Assembly (NCBI GenBank): GCA_963210315.1
Contig: OY723269.1
Span: 930,001 to 994,000 of the forward strand
DNA length: 64,000 nucleotides
DNA from: Rhynchopus euleeides
Taxonomy: Eukaryota; Euglenozoa; Diplonemea; Diplonemida; Diplonemidae
Direction of reading: 5' to 3'
Shown here: positions 9,990 through 24,929 of the stretch, one piece after another
Position numbering within the stretch: position 1 is the stretch's first letter
How the letters are laid out: each line of letters begins with the position of its first letter
Made by a program: the position numbers and the translations under genes
The notes under the pieces: generated by a model
Databases searched by the model: none
Seen by the model: the letters and a program-made list of their open reading frames with translations, nothing else
Told to the model about the DNA's origin: nothing

Positions 9990-10967
9990 TGTTTCGTTAC
10001 AGGGTGGGGGGGGGGGGGGAGAGGGTTGATGATTGGGTGGTTGGGTGTGTGGGTGGCTGGGTCCGCATCGCCGTTTCCGACCCCGTCAACCCCCCAACAG
10101 CTCGAACCTCTGCAAGGGGTCGGCAGATATGTTTATGGCGATCAAACAAAGGGTAACGGGTTCTGGCATCATCCGGTATAACGTTTGTATGCGCCAGTGC
10201 CGGCGTGCCCTTCGTGCCATTCCCTTGCCTTGTCTGATACTCTTTTTTTTGACAGGGGTTCTTTTTGGATACAGGCCCATATTTTTGGGCGAGCCGTTGC
10301 TCTCTCAGTTATGTTGTCTCCGTCATACGTTCTATGTTAATCCTTCCCGCCCCCCCCCCTGCTGGACAACTTCCTTCCAGTCTTGCCTGTTCCATCGCCC
10401 AAAGTTCTAGCCTCTGAAGATAGCAGTTTGCGGCATCAATATACCACTGCCCACCCTCTGCGTAACACGGTCGGATCGTTCGTTGTCTGGAGAGTTTCGA
10501 CTTCCTCTCGATGCCTACTGTGTGGGTGCCTGCCCTGATACTATTTCAATCTGCTCGGGATTTTTCAGAGGCAGCAAAGGAATTCTGGCAGAAATACGCC
10601 CAGAGCAGGCACCCCTCCCCCTCCCCATGCGGAAAGTAACTTTCCGAGGATGTCGCCCACAAGACAAGCGGAAATCAACTCTATCCCATCCCATATCCCC
10701 GTGTGCACGGGTCCCCGCCCACCCAAACCTGCGGTTGCCACACACCCATTTTTTCCCCGGCACATCCAGCCCCATCACTACCCCCATATCCCCCATCCCA
10801 CACTCCGTGTTTCCTGATTCCTCTGCTTCACCACACCACCACACCACCCTCCCCATCCCGCACACTTCACAGGAGGCCCCCTTCCCCTTTCTGAGGCTAC
10901 GAGGCGCCTCTTCGTAGTTTAACCGCATCCTTCTGGGTTAAGAACCCCCTTTTCCCTTTGCGCCACG
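9990..10967. other. intergenic, ARFRP1 to SERCA
   Basis: A G-run follows the GTPase stop (10005-10019). I find no coding signal. Pyrimidine-rich DNA from about 10700 precedes candidate acceptors ending at 10872 and 10917, ahead of the SERCA start. Confidence 0.5.
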
Positions 10968-15003
<4,036 letters not shown>

Positions 15004-16560
15004 GCACCTCGCGGGGTGAGGAAGAGGTGTCGCACTGAGCACTGGTGAGGGAGGGGGAGATCGGGGAAGAGAAGGGAACGTCGGAAACATCTGGCCTCAT
15101 TGCGGGTGGGTATCGAGATATTTTTTTTGTTTGCGACCCACTTCGCGGCGAAGTGAGCTCGCGGAGTAAAGGAGAAGTCGTACTGCTGAAGGATGCCTCC
15201 GACACAGCCTTGAGACATCAGCGAAAACGCAGTTTGGGGCTGTTCTTCACATGGTTTCCCGGGCAGGGCCATATTCCATCTCCGTCGGCATGCAATTATC
15301 TGGCATACAACGCAACGACAAGCAGGAATTATTTTTCGTTGTTTCAGGCTTCGTGGGGAAGCATACACTCCGCTGGTGTTGTGCAGGGGACCGACACCTT
15401 GCACACCAACACGGGGAATGCAATCAGGCCGGGGAGGAAGGGGGGAGGGGGAGGGGGGCACACGGCGAAACACGACAGATCGGTTGTTTTTTTTACTAGC
15501 TCCGGCTGCCGCACTGTCTTTCAAGCCAATCTTCAGAACAAACCCCTGTTATATGATGCAGGAGGGAAGGGCGGAGGGGGGCACTACCGCCCCACCCATG
15601 CCGCATAACATGCATACCGAGTGACGTGAGGTCAAATCTCTGTGCCTTACGTTTCTCGATTTCACTGCTGCCGTCTCCATCGCAGTAGTGAAAGTCAAAT
15701 CAATTGCCACAATACAGGCCCATCACCTCTAGAGGTCTCGGACACCACCTGTATTTTGAGAAAAGAGAGGTCGGTCCCCTGCACCTTACCCCTCCTTTTC
15801 TGCAGTCACCGCCATTCCATCGTCCTGCCCCTTCCACTCCCTGTGTGTGTTTCTCTCTCCTCCATTCCTCAATTCGTTTCAAGACCCTCCCTTCCCCCGC
15901 CCCCCCACCTCTTTTTCTTCTGCTAATAAGTCACCCAGACTGCGTGCTGCACCTTCCAACCCCTCCCCACTTCCTCTCGCCTCGGGGCTGCCTTGTTCCA
16001 AGAGCCCCAAAAGCTGCATCCCGCAATGCTCCCTTCCTATATCCCCGTCCCCCCTGCCCCCCACCTGCCCCCCCCCCCACCCCACAAAGCTTGTGGAACT
16101 CTTATCTCTACAATGCTGCACCAACACCCATATCCCTCTATCCCCCAGATCCCGTGTTCTTTTTGACCCTGTGTGGAGGGGCATGCTGCACGTTGCCAGG
16201 GCGTACCACCGTGCACGGTGGCGAGTTCAATCCTCCCTTCCCGTCTTTGCCTCCGGTGGGAAGAATAAAAAAAACAAATGAAACCAGACGGACATCACAC
16301 GCCCCCCCCCCCCCCCCCTCCCCCCCAACAAGCCATGGCTCCAAACTCCCCCTTTTCCCAACCCCCCCCCCCCCTGCAGCATGCCCCAAATCGCCACTTT
16401 TTTTTGGGGTCCATTACATAGACTAATTGCCGTTTCGTTTGATGCCCTTAGCCTTGCCTGTCGTTTGGGGGGTGGTGGTGGTGGTGGTGGTGGTGGTGGT
16501 GATTATTCATTTTTTTTGCGAAAATTCTCTAACTGATATGTGTGGGTGGAGGAGGGGGTG
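15004..16560. other. intergenic region with simple repeats
   Basis: No supported gene. Bases ~15600-15650 resemble the dispersed motif CGAGTGA...GGTCAAAT..TGTGC also found at 19970 and 61440. Long C runs occur at 16300-16375 and a (GTG)n run at ~16471-16502. Confidence 0.5.
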
Positions 16561-17251
16561 CACGGTGGGATCTTGTAAATTTTACATGTATAACTACAAG
16601 TATATACATGTATTATACATGTATAATACTTGCATGTCAACTATTATACATGTATAATACATGGATATGCCTGAAATATACATGTAAAATACATGTATAT
16701 CAAGTAAAAATACAAGTATAATACTTGCATGTCAACTATTATACTTGTATTTTTACTTGATATACATGTATTTTACATGTATATTTCAGGCATTTACATG
16801 TATTTTACATGTATAATACTTGTCATGCAAGTATTATACATGTAAAATACTTGCATGACAAGTAAAATACATGTATAATACTTGCATGACAAGTAAAATA
16901 CTTGCATGCAAGTAAAATACATGTATTTTACTTGCATGCAAGTATTTTACTTGTCATGCAAGTATTTTACATGTATAATACTTGCATGACAAGTATTATA
17001 CATGTAAAATACATGTAAATGCCTGAAATATACATGTAAAATACATGTATATCAAGTAAAAATACAAGTATAATAGTTGACATGCAAGTATTATACTTGT
17101 ATTTTTACTTGATATACATGTATTTTACATGTATATTTCAGGCATATACATGTATTATACATGTATAATAGTTGACATGCAAGTATTATACATGTATAAT
17201 ACATGTATATACTTGTAGTTATACATGTAAAATTTACAAGATCCCACCGTG
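16561..17251. mobile_element. 691-bp AT-rich palindromic element with CACGGTGG ends
   Basis: It begins CACGGTGGGATCTTG and ends with the exact reverse complement. Almost the whole interior is made of TACATGTA, CTTGCATGACAAG and related nested palindromes, so it can fold back end to end. It encodes nothing. Its flanks (GGGTG and TGGGG) do not show a clear duplication, unlike the related copy at 17710-19040. Confidence 0.8.
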
Positions 17252-17709
17252 TGGGGAGAGAGAGGGGCAGGGGGGGGGGTAGGGTGGGAGGAAGGCCTTT
17301 TCCTTTCTGCTCGAAAGGCAGAGAAGAGTTTAGCTGTGTGTGTCGCGAAACAGAAGGGGGGGGGGGAGTGGTGGTACTGTGCACACCCTCACGGGGGTTA
17401 AACAAAGGGCCAACGCACGCTGCTGGCTTGGCAGGCGAATGACACGACAGTGACACAGAGGGAAGGCCTACCCTCCACCACCCTATCGTCTCCTCCCCCC
17501 TCCCCTCCCCTTCCCTCCGGTCTCCCGGGGGGGGGGGTTTATCTTTTGTGTTTTTGACTTTTTTTTACCTGCGTTGTGTATTCTGTGCGGGGGGTGAGGA
17601 GGAGGGGGAGGGGGAGGAGAAGATACGAATACGAAGAGAAGGAGAAGGCCCATTCAAGGATGCGAAAATAAACTTGACATATGTCCCCCCCCCCCCCTCA
17701 TTTCTCCTC
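17252..17709. other. intergenic, purine/pyrimidine tracts
   Basis: G-rich then C-rich tracts separate the two palindromic elements. I see no gene or structured feature. Confidence 0.4.
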
Positions 17710-17984
17710 CACGGTGGGATCTTGTAAATTTTACATGTATAACTACAAGTATATACATGTATTATACATGTATAATACTTGCATGTCAACTATTATACAT
17801 GTATAATACATGTATATGCCTGAAATATACATGTAAAATACATGTATATCAAGTAAAAATACAAGTATAATACTTGCATGTCAACTATTATACATGTATT
17901 TTTGGTGCCCCTGATTTACCCCTTTTTCACTACGCACAAACTACAAAGTCGACACCCCCCATATGGTTAAGTCCATAAGTTCGT

Positions 17985-18110
17985 GTCAACATATGAATCT
18001 TCAGGAAACTTCTTGTCAACATATGATTGAAACAAAAAGTTTTTGTCAACATATGGTTAAACCCAAAACTTCCTGTCAACATATGAATTTTCCAAGAGAT
18101 TTCTGGCAAA
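17985..18110. repeat. gtcaacatatg tandem repeats
   Basis: Four to five units of about 35 bases each contain TTGTCAACATATG (or a close variant), with diverging spacers. They lie inside the transposon DNA that interrupts the palindromic element. Function unknown. Confidence 0.6.
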
Positions 18111-18125
18111 TATGAAGTTTCCTCT

Positions 18126-18234
18126 GGGGGCCCTCGCTACGAGTCACTGTGAGTCACGAGTCGTCATTTGTCAGCCAAACATGGCTGATTTCTCACTTTT
18201 TCTCACTCAGTCACACTTGGTAGCGAGGGCCCCC
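18126..18234. mobile_element. 109-bp GGGGGCCCTCGCTAC mini element
   Basis: The ends are GGGGGCCCTCGCTAC and GTAGCGAGGGCCCCC, flanked by a 3-bp TCT duplication. A second 109-bp copy is at 53027-53135, flanked by TAT. The ends resemble those of the GGGGGTCTTCGC family (GGGGG, pyrimidines, TCGCT), so both may use one transposase source. Confidence 0.8.
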
Positions 18235-18256
18235 TCTGAAAAAAATAGTACTATAT

Positions 18257-18896
18257 ATTGGTGCCCCTGATTTACCCCTTTTTCACTACGCACAAACTAC
18301 GCAATCTGGGGGGGGGGTCTCGCTTTTTGGTCCCCCCCCAGTTTTTTTTGGTCCCCCTTTCTGTGTGGCTACTGAGACAGGACTGGAGGCACTGCGCTGA
18401 CCGAGCAAAAAATTATTGCCAGAACTCACTATACACCGTACGAAAGAACGCACGACATGTGGGGCGGGACTCCAGAAACACCTGGGCAAGGTTGCCCCAT
18501 GCCCAGAAACACCTGAGAAGGAAGTGAGTTCCAGGAGCCGCGTAGAACACCCTCGAGATTGTGAATGATGATACGATCACAGCCTTCAGGGCGCTGCGAG
18601 GTGCCACCCTGAAGGTGGCCCTTGACATCAAGGAGAGCGTCGGCCGAGGGGTCGACGAAAAGCTGAAGAAGGCGCTACTGGCACTGGATCCCGCGGGGTA
18701 TACGGAGGTCACCGCCACACAGGCAACCTCCGCTGACAACGTCCAGGAGACGTTATCCGAGGGGATCACAACGGCACTAGAGATCTGTGTCACGGGATCC
18801 AGGCGCCCACTCTCCCTCGACGGTCTGGGGATTGTTGTTGGGTATGGTGTCGTTTCCTGCAGCTGCAAAAAAGCGTAGCAACTGTGCTTCCTTCTT
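18257..18896 (+). pseudogene. truncated copy of the TGGTGCCCC transposon gene (copy A)
   Basis: The start TGGTGCCCCTGA is at about 18257; a 45-base duplicate of this start also occurs at 17903. The remaining frame, 18561-18878, gives 105 residues matching the middle of the 277-residue protein at 53281-54114, including the segment RPLSLDGLGIVV. The N-terminal third is deleted at the same point as in copy B (30307). The sequence stops after the first half of the Cys-His motif, so the right terminus is missing. It is non-functional. Confidence 0.75.
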
Positions 18897-19045
18897 CTTG
18901 ATATACATGTATTTTACATGTATATTTCAGGCATATACATGTATTATACATGTATAATAGTTGACATGCAAGTATTATACATGTATAATACATGTATATA
19001 CTTGTAGTTATACATGTAAAATTTACAAGATCCCACCGTGTCCTC

Positions 19046-20319
19046 CTCCTTCTGCTCTCCTCCCCCCCCTCTCCCCTCCCTCCACACACCCCTTGCGGGA
19101 GGGTTGTGAGAAGTGTGTGGTGTGGGAGGTATGGAGGGGGGAGAGAGAGAGAGAGAAAAAGATATATATGTGGCGCTGAGCATGAAAATGAATAAACCAG
19201 AAAAAAAGAGCAACCAAACAAAAAAAACACCGATTCTCTCATCTGCGCGAGGAAAAGGGGGGGGGAAGTGGGGGTGGGAAGAGAAACTCACGAAGGATCA
19301 ACAATAGGGGGTGGGAGAGGGGGGGGGGGCGCCTGAACTATACAGTTTGGATTTTTCGGCAACACCACTGAAACCGGCGCTTTTCCCCTCCCCACCCTCC
19401 CCACCCCGATCCCCTCTTTTTGCCTCACGGGGGGGGGGGGGCTGAACCCTCACGATCTGTCGCACACACCGTTTGTCAGGAAGTCCTTGGCATAGCACGA
19501 GACCTGTTCATAGGAAAGCCAGGGAAGGTGCTGGCAAGGGCTTTAGAGTGTGCGGCCCACACTGGTGTGCGCCTGCATGGGGAAGGGAGGGGGTGTGATG
19601 GCAAGGCAGTGGCGGTGGGGGGGTGTCGTTTCATTCGAGCCAGAGCGGCACTTTTGTCACGGCACTGTTGCCGTCATTGCGGCTATCGCCCCCTCTTCCC
19701 CCGCTCCAAAGGTAATAAGGACGAATCTGAAGCTGAAGGTGACGAGCAGGCAGCAACACAGCAAACATCAGCAAACAAAACCATAGGGTAACCAACAGCA
19801 AGTGGGGGGGGGGGGCGGGATATTGGTGGTCGTCGACGACAAAAATATACAAAAATACAAAAGAGAACCCACGACACCGCGTGCCAAGCGCCCTAGATCT
19901 GCGAAAAGATGTCCAACAACGCGTGAGCCGCACCCCCCGCCCCCCTCACCCCATTTCAGACACAACCTGCATAACGAGTGAAGGGTGATCATTCTTGTGC
20001 TCCCTTCAAATTCGATTTCACTACCCCCCCCCCCCCCTCACCCCATCACCACTCCCCGCTCCCTTCCCTTGCCTCTCGCATTGCGAACCCTGGTGTGACA
20101 CTTTCTGCCTTCACGACAACTTCGCCACGGAGCAGCGAATGCATGTGGGATGCCCCATTATTTTTGTTTTTTTTGTGCCACTGCGCGTCAACACCTGTGT
20201 CACTCCACAGCCAGTTTTTTTGCGAGGGATTTCTATGTTTCTGTCTGCTGGCACACATCACCCCACCCCACCACCTCAGCCTTGCAGGCATCAAGGGGCG
20301 AGCCCCACGGCAATCCGTG
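19046..20319. other. intergenic region ahead of the coiled-coil gene
   Basis: No supported gene. Bases ~19957-20040 carry the dispersed motif GCATAACGAGTGAAGGGTG followed by a C run. A pyrimidine-rich tract ends in CTTGCAG at 20286, a candidate acceptor for the next gene. Confidence 0.5.
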
Positions 20320-22644
20320 ATGGTGGAAACACGGGTCGCAAGCGAGGAGGCTGCACACAAGGAGTATATTGTACACCTGCCTCCGAAATGGCAGCGCTTC
20401 CACGAGCGGGATGGGGCCCGTGTCCGGCCGCTGCTGAAGAAGAAGTCTGCGTTTGTTCACATCCTTGCGAGCGAGATGGGCACACAGAGGCCGCTTGTGG
20501 AGCATGCCCCTGCGGCTGCCGCAAGCAAAGCGGCAGGCACAGGCAAGCGGCACCGTCTGCAGGCGCTGCTGGTGCTGAAGCGGGAGGCGGAGGAGAAGGA
20601 GCAGGCACGCTGCGAGACGGCGCGCCTGGCATGCATGGTCAGCAAGCAGAAGGAGAAGATGCAGCAGCGCCGTGAGAAGGCGATGCAGGGCAGCAACCTG
20701 CTGCTGCTGTCGGAGCAATCCGACACCACGGCACGCCTGAAGAGGTCCTGTGAGCTGCGGGATGCGCACTACGCGAAGTTCTCCAAGAAGCTGAGCGAGC
20801 AGACCCAGAAGCAGCTGCGGACGACAGAGCGTCGGGTGCAGGACCCGCCCGAGGGGGGCACGGCGCGGCAGGGGCAGGTCAAGCTGCTGTCGGCGGCGCG
20901 CAAGGTGGTGTCGGAGGGTGCCAACACCGACGCCTTCCTGCACCCCGTGGGGCGGCGGCCGCACGAAGCTGAGTCGATCCGCAAGGCAGCGAATGTGACG
21001 CTGCAGCAGATGGCAGCGGTGCTGGCGGAAGGCGCTGCGCACACACAGCGCTGCCAGGAGCGGAAAGGCGAGATGTTGCAGAAGAGACAGGCAGTCATGT
21101 CTGCCACTGCGCGCGAAAGCAATACAAAGCTCCAGGAGAGCAAGGTGAAGCGTGAGAAGCGCCTTGCAGACCGGTCGCAGTTCGCCACACAACACCGCGA
21201 GCACTGCGAGGTGGCCAGCATCTATAAGAACGTGGAGCCGATGTATGACAACATCAGGAACAAGATTGACACTGTGGAGGCGCGGCGGCAGCTGCTCGAC
21301 CAGGCGTCACGCGAGAAGGAGGAGCTGGACCGCGAGTGGGGGCAGTATGAAGACGCGCTGGAGACGAGATTCCACTGGACCCTGCAAAACGTCGCTAACA
21401 AGCAGTGCAAGGCAGAGAAGCTGGGCAGCCAGCTTGCGGCACGCGACGTGGAGGGGCACAAGAGGCTGCAGGAGGCTCACTCTCGCCGCAAAGGACTGGA
21501 TGAAGACAGGCGCGAGCTGTGGAAGGGTCGCGGTGCGCACGAAGACTCTGTATGCACGCGGCGAGACGCGTCGGTGGAGCAGGATCTTGCCCGTCAGACG
21601 GGGAAGGTGCACCGGGTTCTGAAGCAGCAGCGCTGCGTGTCCCCGAAATCACCGCCTCATTTGGTGCACATCCCACTGCGCACAGAGGTCGACCCCCAGG
21701 GAGTGTACGACCAGCGCGAGGAGGCAGACGAAGCCAGGGTGCAGCACCTGCTCCAGGAGAGGAATCATCTGGAGCACCGTGTGGAGCGCCAGCAGAGCCG
21801 CCAGGCCCGGCGGCAGCAGCACCAGGCAGACCGCAGGAACGACCACCAGACAACTGTGTTCTCCGTTGGGATGGACCGCCGCCAGGAGCAGGACGAGCGC
21901 ACAGCCTACAAAGTCTTTACCGCAGAGAAGGCGGCCGCTGCCTCGCTGTCAATGCAGCGCAAGGAGGAGCTGCTGGACCGCAGGGAGAAGTACGAAGGGC
22001 TGTCGAAGCGGGCTACAGAAAACACCGAGCGCCGCCAGGACCTGGAGGACTCTAACAAATCCCGGTGGATCCAGACGCAGGACACACAGCAGACACGCTC
22101 CGAGAATCACTTGGCCTCCACCACGTCGTCTGTCATCAACGACCGCCAGGCCAAGTGGCAGGAGAAGCTTGCCAAGACTGCGCACATCAAGGAGGTGCTG
22201 GTGGAGCGGGAGACGGGCCGTGACGAGCGGCGGCGCCACCTCTATGAGGTGAAGAATGCGAGAGTGCACGACCTGGCCGCACAGCGCGAGGGGCGCCTGA
22301 TGGAGCAGCGTACGCTCCTCCTCACGAAGGACGCAGAGGCGATTGCGCAGCAGAAGCGTGCCAATGAGGCCAGGTCGGCTGAGCGGCACCAAAAGGCACG
22401 GAAGCTACAGCATGTCCTGGACCAGCAGCAGCAGGCTGCGCTTGTCAACAGGCGCCACAACCACGCAGAGGTAGAGGACATACGCCGCGAGAAGCAGCAG
22501 GTGCAGGCAACCTCACTGGAGCAGCGGCAGGATCAGCTGTTCCAGGAGCGGCTGCGCTGCCACCAGCGCTACCTGGCCACAGCGCACAAGCCCCCCTCGC
22601 CAGCCCCCCGCATCTCATCCCCCGTGCCGCAGCCTGTAGGGTGA
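20320..22644 (+). CDS. long coiled-coil protein, uncharacterised
   Basis: A single-exon protein of 774 residues from the ATG at 20320 to the TGA at 22642. After ~60 N-terminal residues it is almost entirely Glu/Arg/Lys/Gln-rich helix with heptad character and many short charged runs such as EAEEKEQAR and RQEQDERT, ending in a Pro/Ser tail. There is no enzyme motif, signal peptide or membrane segment. Such proteins are commonly cytoskeletal or axonemal, but nothing here proves it. The frame is open upstream to 19978; the pyrimidine-AG at 20286 and the change of composition favour the start at 20320. Confidence 0.8.
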   Translation: MVETRVASEEAAHKEYIVHLPPKWQRFHERDGARVRPLLKKKSAFVHILASEMGTQRPLVEHAPAAAASKAAGTGKRHRLQALLVLKREAEEKEQARCETARLACMVSKQKEKMQQRREKAMQGSNLLLLSEQSDTTARLKRSCELRDAHYAKFSKKLSEQTQKQLRTTERRVQDPPEGGTARQGQVKLLSAARKVVSEGANTDAFLHPVGRRPHEAESIRKAANVTLQQMAAVLAEGAAHTQRCQERKGEMLQKRQAVMSATARESNTKLQESKVKREKRLADRSQFATQHREHCEVASIYKNVEPMYDNIRNKIDTVEARRQLLDQASREKEELDREWGQYEDALETRFHWTLQNVANKQCKAEKLGSQLAARDVEGHKRLQEAHSRRKGLDEDRRELWKGRGAHEDSVCTRRDASVEQDLARQTGKVHRVLKQQRCVSPKSPPHLVHIPLRTEVDPQGVYDQREEADEARVQHLLQERNHLEHRVERQQSRQARRQQHQADRRNDHQTTVFSVGMDRRQEQDERTAYKVFTAEKAAAASLSMQRKEELLDRREKYEGLSKRATENTERRQDLEDSNKSRWIQTQDTQQTRSENHLASTTSSVINDRQAKWQEKLAKTAHIKEVLVERETGRDERRRHLYEVKNARVHDLAAQREGRLMEQRTLLLTKDAEAIAQQKRANEARSAERHQKARKLQHVLDQQQQAALVNRRHNHAEVEDIRREKQQVQATSLEQRQDQLFQERLRCHQRYLATAHKPPSPAPRISSPVPQPVG

Positions 22645-22811
22645 CTGTTGCCACAGCGCCCGCCCCCCCCCACCGCCGCCACGGCACCCGCCTTCCGGCG
22701 GACCATCCGCACGGCCCCCCTACCCCCCGCCTCTCACAGCAAGGAGAGTGTTGGAGGGAAAGAACTGCAGCCCTGTTCCTATCCCCCACCCCCTCCCTCT
22801 ACTTCTACAGC

Positions 22812-23046
22812 TACCGTATCTGGAAATATTTTGGCGCGCGGCTATTTTTGGCTGGTCCGCGCCAAAATATTTACAGGCGCTTGTTCAGGGGGCTGAAGAT
22901 TTGCTGCGAGGAGGATGCCTTGCCACAAAAATCCCGAGGGGTGCCCCATCGGGGACACTCCAAGTCACCAAGTCCAAAACAAATGCGCCTGGAAAAATTT
23001 TGGCACGCCAACCCGCCAGCGTGCCATAATATTCACGGATACAGTA
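22812..23046. mobile_element. mariner-type inverted-repeat element (MITE)
   Basis: The terminal 28 bases, starting TACCGTATCTGG at 22812, match the reverse complement of the right end (TACTGTATCCGT) at about 22 of 28 positions. TA lies at both extremities, consistent with a TA target. Each half also contains its own hairpin around GGCGCG/CGCGCC and GGCACG/CGTGCC. It has no coding capacity. Confidence 0.6.
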
Positions 23047-23270
23047 TGATCGTATCACACTCGTTTCCAGCGGCAACCAGCGTGGGAGCTTCCCGCTGAG
23101 AGTGCTCAGCACCTTGCGATTCTTCGGGCTCTGCGTCAGGGGGTGTAAGGCCCAGCAGTGTGCGAAGCTGACTGTCAGCGAGATCATCTGCGTGCGCTGC
23201 ACCCGACACCTCGGCGTGATTCGATTCCATCGAGATCTTGATCTCCCAGGGGGCCAGCTGTCCTGCACAC
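23033..23270 (-). pseudogene. possible minus-strand terminal exon or remnant
   Basis: Read on the minus strand, a CTGTTGTGTGCAG acceptor-like sequence is followed by about 75 open codons containing APWEIKISMESNHAEVSG and a Pro/Glu-rich end. The last codons and the stop fall inside the mariner-type element, so the reading frame is either truncated by it or fortuitous. No upstream exon was found, because the following gene runs on the opposite strand. Confidence 0.25.
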
Positions 23271-23424
23271 AACAGGGTACGAGGGCCTCACGGCAGGTAG
23301 AGGGAGGAGGGGGGGGGGGGAGGGGGGAAGGAGTGCTTGCTCGCCATCTCTCATTTACACAATTTAAAATAGCGCTGCAAAGCAAAGGGGGGGAAGGGGC
23401 GAAGGAGAGGAAAGCCCGCTGCCG

Positions 23425-23955
23425 ATGCAGATCCCGAAGAAGCGCACCCGCCGTGATGTTGGGTGCATGCCTCTGAAGCGGCGGGGGGACGTGTGCGGGC
23501 AGTGTGGGCTGACACCGTCTGAAGCGACGTTCTGCATCATGACAGGGCTTGCACACTCAGGGTGTGTGCACTGCGGGATGGATGTCGTGGCCTATCCCTT
23601 CTGCGCAGCGACAGGATCACGTCACTCCCGTGCGGATCTGAAGAGCTCAAGCACCTCTGGGCTTCACGCGATGAAGTCTGTCAAGCAGTACGCAACAGTC
23701 CCCGAACTCCGCCAAGCCCGCAGCCACGTGCAGGTGTTGCGCGCCGTGGAGACAATGCTCGCAGAAGACGTGCTGCAGGCGGTGCAGGCATCTGCGCAAC
23801 GTGCAGATCTTCACATGCCGAAGGAGGAGATCCCGCCACAGTGGAGGGGTGCTGGTGATCCGGTGAAGCTGCGCCCCCTGAAGGCCAAGGCGAGCATCCC
23901 ACGCAACAAGAGCCAGGCTGCAACGCTGGCAGAGCGGGCGCAGTCCCCCCCTTGA
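23425..23955 (+). CDS. small Cys-rich (zinc-ribbon-like) protein, unknown
   Basis: A protein of 176 residues. Two Cys pairs, CGQC (24-27) and CVHC with nearby Cys and His residues (37-51), could bind one zinc ion. A basic N-terminus (PKKRTRR) could serve as a nuclear signal. The rest is a helical segment (about 85-130) and a Pro/Lys-rich tail. I recognise no family. The start at 23425 is the only ATG ahead of the Cys motif. A TGCAG overlaps it, so an upstream exon or a splice leader join cannot be excluded. Direction and composition agree with its neighbours. Confidence 0.6.
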   Translation: MQIPKKRTRRDVGCMPLKRRGDVCGQCGLTPSEATFCIMTGLAHSGCVHCGMDVVAYPFCAATGSRHSRADLKSSSTSGLHAMKSVKQYATVPELRQARSHVQVLRAVETMLAEDVLQAVQASAQRADLHMPKEEIPPQWRGAGDPVKLRPLKAKASIPRNKSQAATLAERAQSPP

Positions 23956-24044
23956 TAGCGGCGTGGTGCTGTCGCGCTGTTTCTCCTGCGGGGTCTAGAA
24001 GAGTGTCGGCAGTTATAACCCCCCCCCCCTCTCCCGCTACACAC

Positions 24045-24168
24045 CCTCCCATTGTACATTGATCGGCCTAGTACAACATATCTGGTGTGGTGACTACAAA
24101 AAGGACGAACATTGCAAGAAGGTGCTGGGATATTTACTTTTCCATTCACTCTCGACGATCAAACCCCC
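24045..24168 (+). repeat. dispersed repeat R1 copy
   Basis: Carries the R1 core: TTGTAC...GTACAA hairpin (here diverged), TCTGGTGTGGTGACTACAAA, GGTGCTGGGATATTTAC and CTCGACGATCAAACC, then a C run. Other full copies are near 44565, 45088, 61513, 61711 and 62719, all in the same orientation. Confidence 0.75.
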
Positions 24169-24294
24169 CCTCTCCCGCCCCCCTTGCTGCTCATCCGCCA
24201 GGGCGTTGCTTTGTCCGGCATGCCGTGTGCCGCACCCCCCCTACCACCGCCACCACCCCACCCGCACACAAGGCAGCGTCCGGAGAGCCACACC

Positions 24295-24929
24295 ATGTCT
24301 ATGCTTGCAAGCCTCGCGACGCTGGGCGGAGGGTTCCTGTTCCCTGCCTACAAGACGATCCAGAGCCTGGAGGCGAACGACAAGAAGGAGCAGGACCGCC
24401 TCCTGAAGTACTGGTCGGTGTTCGGGCTGTTCTACTTCGTGACCTCCCTTCTGGAGGTGGTGCTTGCCCTCTTCCCCCTCTACTACTACTTCCACACGTT
24501 CTTCGTGGTGCTGCTGGCGACGCAGGATGTTGTGCTCGACTTTATGTTCCAGCAGCTCAGCACCAACTTCGAGCCGGTGAAGGTATGGCTGCGATCAGCG
24601 CAGAGCGTTGGGTGACAGGTTTGAAACACTGTTTCTGCGGTGTGCTGTGTGTGCTGTATGTGCGTGTGTGACGGTGGAGGCAGCACTTGAGCTCGCTCGG
24701 TGCGTCCTACACTGAACTAAAAAGATTAAAGTGTGTGTGTGTGTGGGGGGTCAACCAGCATCCCTTTCTGTGTGCACATGTGTGGTGTCGCAGAGGTGCT
24801 GCGAGGAGGCTCGTCTCCCTCCCCCGTGTTTTGTTCAAAGCCACTCCAAACCCCCAACCCCAAACACCCACATAGGAGCAACTTCAGTCGAAGTATGACG
24901 AGCTGATGAAGAAGATGAAGTCGAACTAG
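24295..24929 (+). CDS. HVA22/REEP/TB2-DP1 family ER membrane protein, two exons
   Basis: A protein of 113 residues from exons 24295-24582 and 24876-24929 (GTATGG donor, CATAG acceptor, phase 0). The order LFPAYKTIQSLE, charged linker, KYWSVFGLFYFVTSLLEV and FPLYYYFHTFFVVLL is the TB2/DP1/HVA22 signature: paired membrane hairpins that shape tubular ER. The second exon adds a short charged helix, QSKYDELMKKMKS, as the C-terminus. The length suits the compact REEP5/HVA22 type. The start at 24295 is the first ATG before the family motif; an upstream in-frame ATG at 24112 lies in the R1 repeat and is not credible. Confidence 0.88.

Larger units (their letters stand above)
17710..19040. mobile_element. 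second CACGGTGG palindromic element, interrupted by transposon DNA
   Basis: The left end at 17710 and right end at 19040 match the terminal ~190 and ~145 bases of the element at 16561-17251. A perfect 5-bp duplication TCCTC flanks it (17705-17709 and 19041-19045). The middle (about 17903-18896) is foreign: transposon start sequences, gtcaacatatg repeats, a small GGGGGCCC element and a truncated transposon gene. Terminal CAC..TG with a 5-bp G+C-rich duplication is the pattern of Transib/RAG-type transposons, but no such transposase is present, so this stays a structural resemblance. Confidence 0.8.

Noticed and set aside
15121..15245. Shared downstream element in SERCA and surface-protein 3' regions
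   Set aside because: Only short words such as TACGACTGAA recur (also near 30890 and 61200); too little to call.
24045..24168. R1 as a tRNA-derived SINE
   Set aside because: TGGTGTAGTGAC weakly resembles an A box, but I find no proper B box or tail; not supportable by eye.
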